This document shows positions 32,200 through 41,042 of a stretch of 64,000 bases of DNA, one piece after another. The notes beneath the pieces were generated by a model, which saw only the letters and a program-made list of their open reading frames with translations, searched no databases and was not told where the DNA came from. Positions within the stretch are counted from its first letter, which is position 1, and the number at the start of each line of letters is the position of its first letter. The stretch is from Blastocladiella emersonii ATCC 22665. Its lineage: Eukaryota; Blastocladiomycota; Blastocladiomycetes; Blastocladiales; Blastocladiaceae. A program made the translations under genes and the position numbers. Location: the NCBI GenBank assembly GCA_025594325.1, contig JANHCV010000001.1, forward strand, positions 2,852,001-2,916,000, written 5' to 3'.

Positions 32200-33422
32200 A
32201 TGGCGACCGGGCGTGCTAGCAGCACCGCCAAGAAGCCGACCTCTGCCTCCGGCGGCAGCGGCGGCAAGGCCTCGGCCTCTGCTGGCAAGTCGTCCGCCGC
32301 CGCTTCCTCGAGCAAGGCGTCGTCTTCGTCCAGCAAGATTCCCGCCGCGAGCAAGGCGTCTTCCGCCAAGGCGCCCGCTGCCAAGGCACCGGCCCCTCCG
32401 AGCGACGACGACGAGGAGGAGGAGAGCGACGAGGATGAAACGTTCGAGGTCGAGGAGATCGTGAACCACAAGAAGCAGAAGAACGTACGATTGCCGCGTC
32501 GCTGCACGTCAAGCCTGCTGCGCGGAACTGGACACCCGCTCACCCTTGCACGGCGCGTGTAGGGCAAGATTCTGTTCTACCTCAAGTGGAAGGGGTTCTC
32601 GGACGACGACAACACGTGGGAGCTCGAGGACCAGCTGTACGCCTACTCTGCTTCCGCTCAACCCGCTACACTCGCTGACTCCGGCCGTTCGTCCTCTGTA
32701 GCGACTGCCCGGACCTCGTGAAGGCGTACCTCGAGAAGAACGGCCTCGACTCCAAGGGCAACCCGATCGCCAAGGCGCCGGCGGCAAAGTCCACCACCGC
32801 CCCTCCGCGCAAGCGGGCCGCCTCCGCCGCCGACTCGCCGAGCATGGCCTCGGAGTCGAACCCCAAGCGCCAGAAGACGACGACGGCATCGTCCGAGGGT
32901 GCCGCGCCATCCCCGGTCTCGACCGCGGCGTCCTCCTCCAAGTCCTCGGCCGCATCTGCATCGACGCTGCTCAAGAAGCGGCCCGCAGCCGTCCCGCGCA
33001 ACAGCACGCCGTCCGAGCCCGAGGCGGTGCCCGCGGTGGCGTCGGCGGCCGAGTCGGCGGGCGGCGAGGCCGAGCCCCGCGTCATCGACCTGGACGAGAA
33101 CGAGCAGTCGTGGGAGCACCGGATCGCGCACGTGGCGACGCTCGAGCTGCCGCAGGATAAGGAGGGCCTGCTGCTGGTGCAGGAGCACATCAACACCGTG
33201 GAAGAGGCCAACTCGGACCCGTCGCTCAACGACCACGAGCGCCACGAGCTCATCAGCCAGGGCGGCAAGAAACTGCACAACGCGCTCTCGGTCCACATGA
33301 TGCTCAAGACCGGCGAGCTCGCCATCGCGCCCATGACCGTCGCGCGCAAAAAGGCGCCCCAGAAGCTCATCGAGTTCCTGCTCGACCGCATCAAGTTCAC
33401 CAGCGGCGACTTGGAGGTCTGA
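32200..33422 (+). CDS. HP1/Swi6-like chromodomain protein
   Basis: Three exons (32200-32484, 32563-32636, 32702-33422) encode 359 residues. A Ser/Ala/Lys-rich tail and an acidic patch (SDDDEEEESDEDE) lead into a chromodomain at about 86-140: FEVEEIVNHKKQKN|GKILFYLKWKGF, then NTWELEDQL|DCPDLVKAYLEK. The aromatic cage positions (Phe/Trp) fit a methyl-lysine reader such as an H3K9me-binding HP1. After a basic hinge (PPRKRAA, NPKRQK), a C-terminal domain starting SWEHRIAHVATLEL and ending APQKLIEFLLDRIKF resembles a divergent chromoshadow domain. Heterochromatin function is inferred from this layout. Both introns interrupt the chromodomain. The transposon begins 89 bp downstream. Confidence 0.88.
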
Positions 33423-33507
33423 GTGGACCGGGTCGCCTGCCGTCGTCGTGTCGCGTGCTGCCGTTGCCGTCCGGGAGATGTAATCAAACAAACAACCTTG
33501 TTCTTTT

Positions 33508-33510
33508 TTA
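33508..33510. repeat. Left TTA target-site duplication
   Basis: TTA directly precedes the left terminal GGGCCC. Confidence 0.85.
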
Positions 33511-33540
33511 GGGCCCGTTTGGTTCAGATCAGGTGGATCA
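33511..33540. repeat. Left terminal inverted repeat of the PIF/Harbinger element
   Basis: Reads GGGCCCGTTTGGTTCAGAT followed by CAGGTGGATCA. The first 15 bases are the exact complement of the right end; the ATCAGGTGGATCA part is repeated there after a short insertion. Confidence 0.9.
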
Positions 33541-33725
33541 GCTGAAAAAGTTGCCACGTTTCACCTCACCCCGTTCATCTCAGCGGCCGTGCGAACCAAA
33601 CGCCCCGCTGGATGAACGCCCCCCCCCCCCCCGCAATAAAATCTTTCCCACCTCTTTGCAGCCGCGCTTATTGCAACGAATCAACACCTAACCTCACGCA
33701 TCGTGTTCTCGAGCCCTCAAACAAC

Positions 33726-35042
33726 ATGGGCAAGGGATACAACCGCAAGCTGCGCGGCCTAATGCTCACAGCCGCCCTCGCTCTCCTGCGACGTCTCGCT
33801 GCTCGCAACGAGCGCCGCTCGTGGGAGCCTATCCGCACGTCCACGCTTCCGGCGAGTCGTGGGTTCAAGAGCTGCTGACGTGCAACAGCGAAACGCGTTT
33901 TTCGGAAATCGCCCGTATGCCCCGCAAGACCTTCAAGGCCATCTGCCGCCTGTTCCGCGACCGTGGCCTTCTCGCCGACGGCCGCGAGCTGTCCGTCGAG
34001 GCGCGCTTCATGGTTTTTCTTGTCATGGCTGGCGAGGGCAGCACCAACCGCAACCTCAGGGAGCGGTTCCAAATCTCTGGCGAGACCGCGTCCAGGGTTC
34101 TGAAGCAAGTGCTCGACGCTCTGTACCGCCTGATGCCCGAGTTCATTGTCCAGCCGTCCGATTCTACGCCCGTGCATGAGCGCATCGCCCACGACCCAAA
34201 ATACGCTCCGTTCCAGAACGCGGTCGGCGCGCTTGACGGAACGCACATCCCGTTTGTTGTGCCCACTAAGCTTCACGACTCGTTCCGAAACCGCAAGGGG
34301 ACCATATCCTCAAATGTCCTCGCTGCCTGCGACTTTGACTTGAACTTCACCTACATTCTCGCAGGGTGGGAGGGCAAGGCGCACAACTCGCGCGTGCTCT
34401 TGGACGCCTTCGCCCGTGGGTTCAAGATCCCCGCCGGCCGCTTCTACCTCGCCGACGGCGGCTACGCAAACCGCACGTCCATCATCGTGCCCTTCCGCGG
34501 TACCCGCTATCATCTTCGCGAGTTTGCCCGCGGCAAGGATGGGTACGTTCTCACTGCCATGACCATCACGTTGGCGCCATCTCATCCGCTTCATCAACGT
34601 ACGTAGAGTTAAGAACCGCGAGGAGCTTTTCAATCTGCGTCACGCGTCGCTCCGCAACTCTGTTGAGCGTATCTTTGGCGTGCTCAAGAAGCGGTTCCGC
34701 GTCCTCTCGATTGGCGCGGCCTACCCAATCAAGACTCAAGTCAAGCTTGTGTACGCGCTCTGCACGCTGCACAACATGATCAACAAGTGGAACCAAGGCG
34801 GCGACGCCTTCTTTCGCGACGCCGAGACGGAGCTCCGGCGCGCGCGGGACGCGGCGCGTGAGGCGCGTGTGCGTGGGCGCGAGCCCCTGAACGACGAGAA
34901 CGAGGAGGACGACGAGGCCGCTGTCCTCGAGGCCTCGCTGGACGGAGCTCGTCAGCGCGGTATCTCGCTTCGGAACCGCATCGCAAATGTTCTTTGGACC
35001 GAGTACAGGCGCGTCATGGCCGCTCGTGGGACCCGTCTTTGA
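33726..35042 (+). CDS. PIF/Harbinger transposase (DDE_Tnp_4), frame shifted near the N-terminus
   Basis: The main frame covers 33821-34542 and 34607-35042, joined by a 64-nt intron (34543-34606, GTACGTTC...GTACGTAG). It has helix-turn-helix-like RMPRKTFKAICRLFRD and FQISGETASRVLKQVL. The three catalytic acidic residues sit in GALDGTHIPF, YLADGGYANR and NSVERIFGVLKKRF. An acidic/Arg-rich tail ends VMAARGTRL. This frame has no ATG before RMPRKTF; a good ATG at 33726 (MGKGYNRKLRG) opens another frame that resembles a PIF N-terminus up to ERRSWEP. A one-base change between about 33800 and 33860 would join them. No convincing intron does, so the copy may be disabled or the base may be a sequence error. 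Confidence 0.85.
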
Positions 35043-35355
35043 AGGCGCGAAATAATTGTTGTACCCGCATGCATGCTGTAATATACTGATTTGTCAAGTA
35101 CTATAATGTTATATAAGCGATTCTAGATGATTTGACGCGTCGCTGAGGTCAGAACGCATCGGTGGAGACGCGTCGATCAATCACGTGACGTGTGAGACAC
35201 TTTGCGAACCACGCGTTTCTCAACGAGTCGCGTCATTTTCGAGCGAAGGGTAACGATTGAAGATACGATGGACACAAAGCCAGATGTATTGGACACAAAT
35301 GGGCGAGAACAAGGCCAGGAAGCAACGCGAGGGGAGGGGGACATGTGCGAGTGAG
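35043..35355. other. AT-rich spacer inside the transposon
   Basis: About 310 bp between the two convergent ORFs. The part at 35050-35130 is the most AT-rich stretch near here (TGTAATATACTG, ATAATGTTATATAAG) and probably holds both 3' ends. Two ACGCGTCG motifs and a CACGTGACGTGTGAGACA stretch follow. No gene is visible. Confidence 0.5.
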
Positions 35356-35820
35356 CTACTGAATGAAAATCTCGAGGATGCGCTTGCGCTTCGATTCGGA
35401 CACGGCCATGACGCGAAGCGCTTGATCCTCGGTCAGGCGGGTGGCGACGTCGATCTGGTACTCTTCATTGTCGTTGTACGCGTCCTGGACCCATTCAAGT
35501 GCGGCGGTCAGGACGGGCTTGGAGTCGGCGGTCGCGACGCTCTGGAACACCTCCTTGATGCCCATGAGGAATTCCGAGTCCGAGAGGCGACGCGAGCTGC
35601 TGTCCGAAGTGCGGCTGCGCTTGCTGGCGGGGGCCGCGTCGTCTTGACCATCGACACCTTCCACGTCACCAGACTCCTTGCCGTCCTGCTCGAGGTGCGA
35701 GTACTCGCCGGTGGTGGTCGAGCCGCCCCACGAAGGAAAACAGCGTTTATATAGGCCGGGAAGCACAGCCTGAAGGTTTCGGGGGCGAGCAGACGGGCAA
35801 TTCAGCGACGAGGGTTCCAT
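35356..35820 (-). CDS. Second ORF of the PIF/Harbinger element (accessory protein, probably truncated)
   Basis: One open frame of 154 residues. A polar, Ser/Asp-rich middle contains a basic patch (ASKRSRTSDSSSRR). The C-terminus is helical (LMGIKEVFQSVA, EDQALRVMAVSESKRKRILE). Autonomous PIF/Harbinger elements carry a second gene for a Myb/SANT-like DNA-binding partner; the position and the C-terminal helix fit that partner, but no SANT domain is visible. A TATATAAA motif lies inside the frame at about 35746-35753, so the true start may be downstream of the ATG at 35820. It may be a deleted remnant. Confidence 0.5.
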   Translation of the reverse strand: MEPSSLNCPSARPRNLQAVLPGLYKRCFPSWGGSTTTGEYSHLEQDGKESGDVEGVDGQDDAAPASKRSRTSDSSSRRLSDSEFLMGIKEVFQSVATADSKPVLTAALEWVQDAYNDNEEYQIDVATRLTEDQALRVMAVSESKRKRILEIFIQ

Positions 35821-35924
35821 TCAGCTCATCCGGGGGTCGACCCAAACGCCGCGATGAACGCGACGGGGTGAAAATGCCACGTTTCAGCTGGGTGAACACC
35901 GGACCGTGTAAAATCGATTGATCC

Positions 35925-35957
35925 ACCTGATTCACCCCGGAACCAAACGGGCCCTTA
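35925..35957. repeat. Right terminal inverted repeat plus TTA duplication
   Basis: The right end reads ...CCCCGGAACCAAACGGGCCC, complementary to the left end, followed by TTA at 35955-35957. Confidence 0.9.
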
Positions 35958-35971
35958 TTCACTCTCACGTC

Positions 35972-38900
35972 TCACACCACCGCGTCCCGCACAAGCTCAA
36001 CGGGTACACTCAGCGTCACTGCGACCTCGAGCGCGCCGCTGCTCCCGTGCGGCAGCAACGTCACGGTCCCATGGCCAATTCGCGACACCATCTGAAGCAG
36101 CGCCGCGAACGTGAGGTGCACGTTGCCGAAGCCGGACCCGCGCGACCCGAGCGTCAAGTCGAGCGTGCTCCCGTTCCCGCCGCCCGCCCCGTCGGCCGAG
36201 TGCGCGTGCCACGCACGTTGGTCGCAGATCTGCTGCAGCGACTGCGGCATCTCGGGCGCGACGCGGCTCAGCGTCGACTTGAGCGTGATCTCGGCGCGGT
36301 ACCCTTGCGCTGGCGGCGGCGGAGGTTGGCGGCGCGAGGGAAGCGACGTGGACGAGGTGTTGCGCAGGCGGCGGTACAACCCGCCAGCCGCTGCGCCGGC
36401 CGGACTGCTGCTTGGATCAGCGTCAGCGGTGGTGGCCGTAATGGACGCGACGGCCGACACGAGCCAGCGCGCGTGCGGCAGCGCGAGGCCGATGCTGACC
36501 TCGACCGTCTTGGTGACCACGTCGCGGATCAGCTTGGCCACGGCCGCGGATGGGGCGAACGTGGACCCGGCTGCGGTGGCCGCGGCGGGAGGCAACAGCT
36601 GCACGTCGACGAGCACATGTAGGTCCTTGTTGCCGACCTTGCGCTGCCTGCCCGCGAGCGCCGCGGCGATGGCCGCGCGCAGGACCGCGTCGAGCGGCTC
36701 CCGGCCCGCACTCACCGCCGCTGCGGGCTCGCCGGTCCGCGGGAGCACCACGTCCGAGAACTCGGCCACGTCGCCGAGCACGTCGACCATATGCTGCGCG
36801 GCCTCGCACGCGTCGTCGAGTTCGGCGGGCTGCCCGGCGGCGACGAGCGCCGCGTTGCCCGCGACGAGGTCCGCGAGCATCGCGCGCGCGGGCTCGTACA
36901 CGCTGCCGACCACGAACTCGAGCAGGTTGCGCCGCGCCTGCGCCGAACTCGTGGCCGCGCGCTCGAGGGCCGCGGCCTTGCGCATGAACTCGGCGCGTTC
37001 AGAGATATCGTGGAACAGGAGCACCTGCGCGAGCCGGCGGCGCTGCGGACGCGTGCGAGCGGGCGCGGCGGCAGTGGGTGGTGGTGGTGGGTCGATGAAG
37101 GTGGCCGCGGAGCTTGCGAGCGTCGACTCGGCCGAGTCGTCAACCACGCTGACCGAGAGCTGCACGACGAGCGTCGACCCGTCGCGGCGTCGGATCACGC
37201 CCTCGCGGGTGCCCGGCTCGAGCGTCGGCGGGCGCAGCAGCGTCGATGGCGAGGTCGACTTGGACGTGGTCGCCGTGGACGAGGAACCACCGCTCCCGCT
37301 CCTCGATACCGACACGCCGTCTTCGTCGAGCTCACCCGGGGCGCTCTCGCGCGGCGCTGCCGCCGGCGCCTCGGACTCGTCCGACTCGAGGACCAGCCCG
37401 ACGTGCGCGCGGTCGAGATCGTCCATGTCGTACCCCGTCGCCTCGAGGGCCGCGTCGTTGGCGCCCATGATGGTGCCGTGAGCGTCGAGCAGGAGCATCG
37501 CGTCGGGAATTGCCTGTGTGATGGCCTTGGAGTAGTCCTGGAGCGTGCCGAGCAGGCGCTCCTGGGCGCGCACCTCGCGGAGCATCTGCTGCGACGCGAG
37601 GACGCGCTTGAGGCCGTGGCGTACGAGCTCGGCGGCCACGACAAAGACGGCGAGCACGACGCCGAACAGGACCCACGGCCACACGGTGCTGAACCGGCGC
37701 CGGTACGTGCGCGTCGGGATGCACTCGACGCGCCACGGGTCGAGGCCGGTGGCGGCAAACGACAGCTGGTAGATCTCGGACTGGTCGAGCGGCTGCGGCT
37801 TGGCCGGGCTGAACGTGTACGCGGGCGCAGCGAGGCCCGGGTAGTAGATGCGCAGGCCGAACGCGTTGGGCTCGACCTCGTCCTTGGACCGGATCGTGCC
37901 CAAGATCGCGCCCGTGAACAGGTCGTGCAAGTCGAGGCCGATGGTCACCAGCCAGCTCGTGCCCGGCGTGGTGGCCGTCGGTTCCCGCTTCGACACGGGC
38001 AGGCAGAGGAAGATGCCGAGCGCGTTCGTGTCGACGAAGCGCAGCGGCTCGCTCACTTGGAGGGTGCCCGTGGCCAGGGCGGCCATGGACGGCCCGCGAC
38101 GCAGCGGGTCGGAGAGGAAGTTGAGCCCGAGCAGTCGCGACGGCGACGTGTCGTTCCAGTATCTACAAGGTCCCCACTCTCGTGAGTGCGATGATGGCTC
38201 ACGTCCGTGGCGGCGAAGACGTACACGAACGTGGCCACAACCGACTGCTGGTCGCCGGCCGACAGGTTGCCCGGGCTCGGCCACACGCGCTGATTGTACC
38301 GCGCCTCGTACGCCGGCAGCTGGTCGTTGTCGATGACGCTGGCGAGGCAGAAGTTGTAGAAGAGGCTCGGATCGAACGACGACCGGTTGCCGAACGCGTA
38401 CACGGCCTCTACGTTCGTTCGTTCGTAGCATCAGTCCCGGTCAGCGAACCCGTGGAAATGAGAGTCACACGCACCATTCGTCAGCTCGGGGGTCGCGAAC
38501 GCGAACGCGGCGAGGTTACGCAGGTACTGCACGGACCGCACGGCGAACACGGCCTGAAGCGACTGGACCGTGATCTGGCACGACGTGGTAAAGTCGTGCA
38601 GGAAGGTGCGCCGCTCGACGGACCGGAACCACAAGCAGAGTCCCAGCGCGGCGGCTACACGCATGTGATCGAGCAGGATCAGCGCTTATCGGCTCTCCTC
38701 GCCGCAAGCGAGAGCAGTAGCGTACCGAACCCGACGAGGAACACGAGTCCAGCGCCAACGAGCGGGATCAGGCGCACCGAGCGCACGCGCAGCCCGCTCG
38801 CGCCCACCATGCGGCGGAGCAGCCGGTCGAGCTTGGTGTCCCACCCGTCGAGGCTCGCGTGCGCGCTCTGGATCCGAACGTGGCCGCCGGGCGGTCGCCC

Positions 38901-39290
38901 ATGGCCATCACCGCCTTGACTGCGGCCGCGACCACTGCCGTCGCGGCCGTCGGCCCCACTCGCGGCGTCTGCCCCGGGGCCAAACTCGGACGCGTGCGGG
39001 AACGGCCACAGGTCGAGGTTGCGGAACAGCGTGTGCGAGGTCTCGGCGCTGTCTGCTCGCGCATGGCCGTGCCCGTGCGCTGCTGCTGCTGGGGCTGCGG
39101 CGCACGGGAGCAGCAGCGGGCCGCGCGACGATGCGGAGCTGGTGGCCGAGTCCGGGTTCTCGGCGGTCAGGAACCGATCAAGGCCGATCGGCGCCGGCTG
39201 CCTTGGCGGCGGCGGCGCGTGGTCGGAGCGTCCACCGTCATCTGCTTCATCTCGGGCGACCGCGCGAGCGGGGCGGTCTGCGGTGTCCAT
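35972..39290 (-). CDS. CHASE-PAS membrane sensor with degenerate histidine-kinase core
   Basis: Four exons (39290-38726, 38654-38475, 38408-38225, 38162-35972) encode 1039 residues. A disordered N-terminus leads to TM1 (about 168-196). An extracellular CHASE domain (about 205-430) shows FVYWNDTSPSRLLGLNFLSD and the close LGIFLCLPVSKR. TM2 is VWPWVLFGVVLAVFVVAA (about 473-492). A PAS domain (AIPDAMLLLDAHGTIMGAN ... LLFHDISER) is split by a Ser-rich insert. The dimerisation-helix equivalent NLLEFVVGSVYEPARAML (about 720-740) lacks the phospho-acceptor His, and the ATPase-like end keeps only a weak glycine motif (GSGFGNVHLTFAALLQM). No receiver domain follows. It probably senses an external ligand without autophosphorylation. 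Upstream parts and all splices fit in frame. Confidence 0.75.
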
Positions 39291-39610
39291 GGCTGGTTGT
39301 GCGTGCTTCTCTCGTCGGGGAACCGCTCACACTGATCAGCCGGCGAGAGCAGGCGTCGCCGGCGGGGCCGCCCAGGCGCCGGGTGCCTCGGGCCGCAGGC
39401 GCTGCGCTCTCGAGCGGGCGGGCGCGTTTCGATTTCGATCGCGAGGCCTGTTCCTGATGAGCACGCAAACCGCGGGCGAGCGGTGAGTAACCAAGAAAAT
39501 GTATACACGATGAGACGGCGATGCCTCACCGCCGCCGTCTCCCACCCGCGATCGCGCGGCTCGTCGCTTCGCGTCGCGTTTCACCGCGTCACATCACCAT
39601 CACCACCCCA
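39291..39610. promoter_or_regulatory. CHASE-PAS upstream region / ETR1 3' region
   Basis: About 320 bp between two minus-strand genes with no coding signal. It presumably holds the sensor promoter. Confidence 0.4.
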
Positions 39611-40763
39611 TCAGTGCTTGAACTCGAGCAGGAACTTCTTGCCGATGAACCCAGCGAGCCCGCCCGCGACCTTGGGGAGCACGGCCTTCTCGGCGTCGGC
39701 GAGCGAGCCCGAGGCGGGGACCGGGAGCCGCTCGACGGCGGGGCTGCGGACCTTGCCAGCGCGCACGAGGGCGACGAGCGCGTTGTTCATCTCGCGTTTC
39801 GCGTCGACCGTCGACTCGCGGTCCCACTGCGCGACCCAGAACCCGCGGATGCGCACGTCCTTGAACAGGCCGAGCCCGAGGTCGACCGTGGCCTCGGCGT
39901 TGCCCGACAGGTAGCCGTACGTGACGAGGGTGCCACGGTACCCGAGCGTGTCGAGGAGCGCCTTGGCGGCGGCGCCGCCGCCCACGGCGTTGAGGGCGAG
40001 CTGCGTGCCCTTGGGTGCGTGCTGCTTGACGTACTCGGCGAGCTCGTTGGTCCCGTCGCGCACCACAGCCGTGGCGCCGAGCGCGCGCAGCTCGGCCGCG
40101 AGCGCGTCGAACTCGGGCCGGTCGCGCACAATGTTGATGGTCTTGAGCCCAAACTCGCGCGCCATCTGGATCACGTACTTGCCGACGAGCGAGTTGGCCG
40201 CGTTCTGCACCACGTAGTCGCCCGGCTGCAGGTCCGCGTAGTCCTTGAGCATGCGGTACGCCGTCGGCAGGTTGATGTACAGCGCCGACGCGTCTTCGAG
40301 CGACAGCTTGTTCGCGTCGCCCGCCGCGTGCACGACGAATACGTTGGCCGCGTCGACGACCGCCTCGGCCGCCCACGTCGCGAACCCGCCCTTGTACGGG
40401 ATCACCCAGTCGCCGACCTTGGCCGTGGTCACGCCGGACCCGACGGCCACCACCTCGGCCACGCCCTCGTAGCCCGGGATCAGCACCTTGGCGCCCGCCG
40501 CGTCCGCCAGCGTCGACTCGGCCAACGGGACCGGGTACACGCCCAACACGCCGTAGAGGTCACTCGGGTTCACGGGCGCTGCGAGGATGCGCACACGGAC
40601 CTGCGACTCGCCGAGCGTCGACGGCACCGCGACCTGGCCGACGCTACACCGGTGATGGGAGGTGCGTGAGATCGTGGCCTCGCGCGCCGGATCGGCACGG
40701 TGCATACCGCAGAACCTGCGTCGGGTCGCCCTTGGCGGTGATGTAGAAGGCGTTGGTGGACAT
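39611..40763 (-). CDS. ETR1: 2-enoyl-thioester reductase (MECR/ETR1 type)
   Basis: Two exons (40763-40708, 40643-39611) encode 362 residues. The family carries out the NADPH-dependent last step of mitochondrial type II fatty-acid synthesis. Diagnostic stretches are VNPSDLYGVLGVYP, GYEGVAEVVAVGSGV, GDWVIP, QNAANSLVGKYVIQMAREF and KTINIVRDRPEF; QNAANS-VG and the INIVRDR cofactor loop are typical of MECR rather than other quinone-reductase-like enzymes. The first exon encodes MSTNAFYITAKGDPTQVLR, which matches the start of the mature enzyme. No mitochondrial presequence is visible, and an in-frame stop lies 27 nt upstream of the ATG. Confidence 0.9.
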
Positions 40764-41042
40764 GATGTTACGTTTTCGTGGTTCGAGCTAGGAGAGCGAG
40801 GATGGGAAGCGGCCGCGCGCGGACTTTGAGCGCAACGCGTCGCCGGGTCGGCTCCGATCACGTAAACGCGTTCGCGCGCCTCGCTCGGACAAACTCGCCG
40901 CTGACACAGCGCAGGACTCGCATGGCGCCATCATGACGTGCGTTCGTGTAGTGTAGTTCTTGTATACGTGCAAAAAAGGGGCGGGCGGGGGTGATACGAA
41001 GTGGGGGGTAACGATGACGGCGCGACGACGGCCGTCGTTCCT

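Larger units (their letters stand above)
33511..35954 (+). mobile_element. Complete PIF/Harbinger DNA transposon (2444 bp)
   Basis: The element begins GGGCCCGTTTGGTTC at 33511 and ends GAACCAAACGGGCCC at 35954. It is flanked on both sides by TTA (33508-33510 and 35955-35957), the 3-bp target duplication typical of this superfamily. The terminal repeats share TGATCCACCTGAT and inner blocks (GGGGTG, CAGCTG, GATGAAC) in inverted order. It carries a DDE transposase (plus) and a second, convergent ORF (minus). A 14-C run at 33619-33632 sits just inside the left end. It lies between the 3' ends of the HP1-like and CHASE-PAS genes, 17 bp beyond the stop of the latter. Confidence 0.93.

Noticed and set aside
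36111-38185. Two plus-strand frames of over 450 codons opposite the CHASE-PAS gene
   Set aside because: Low-complexity antisense translations. The minus strand holds recognisable TM, CHASE and PAS features and consistent splices.
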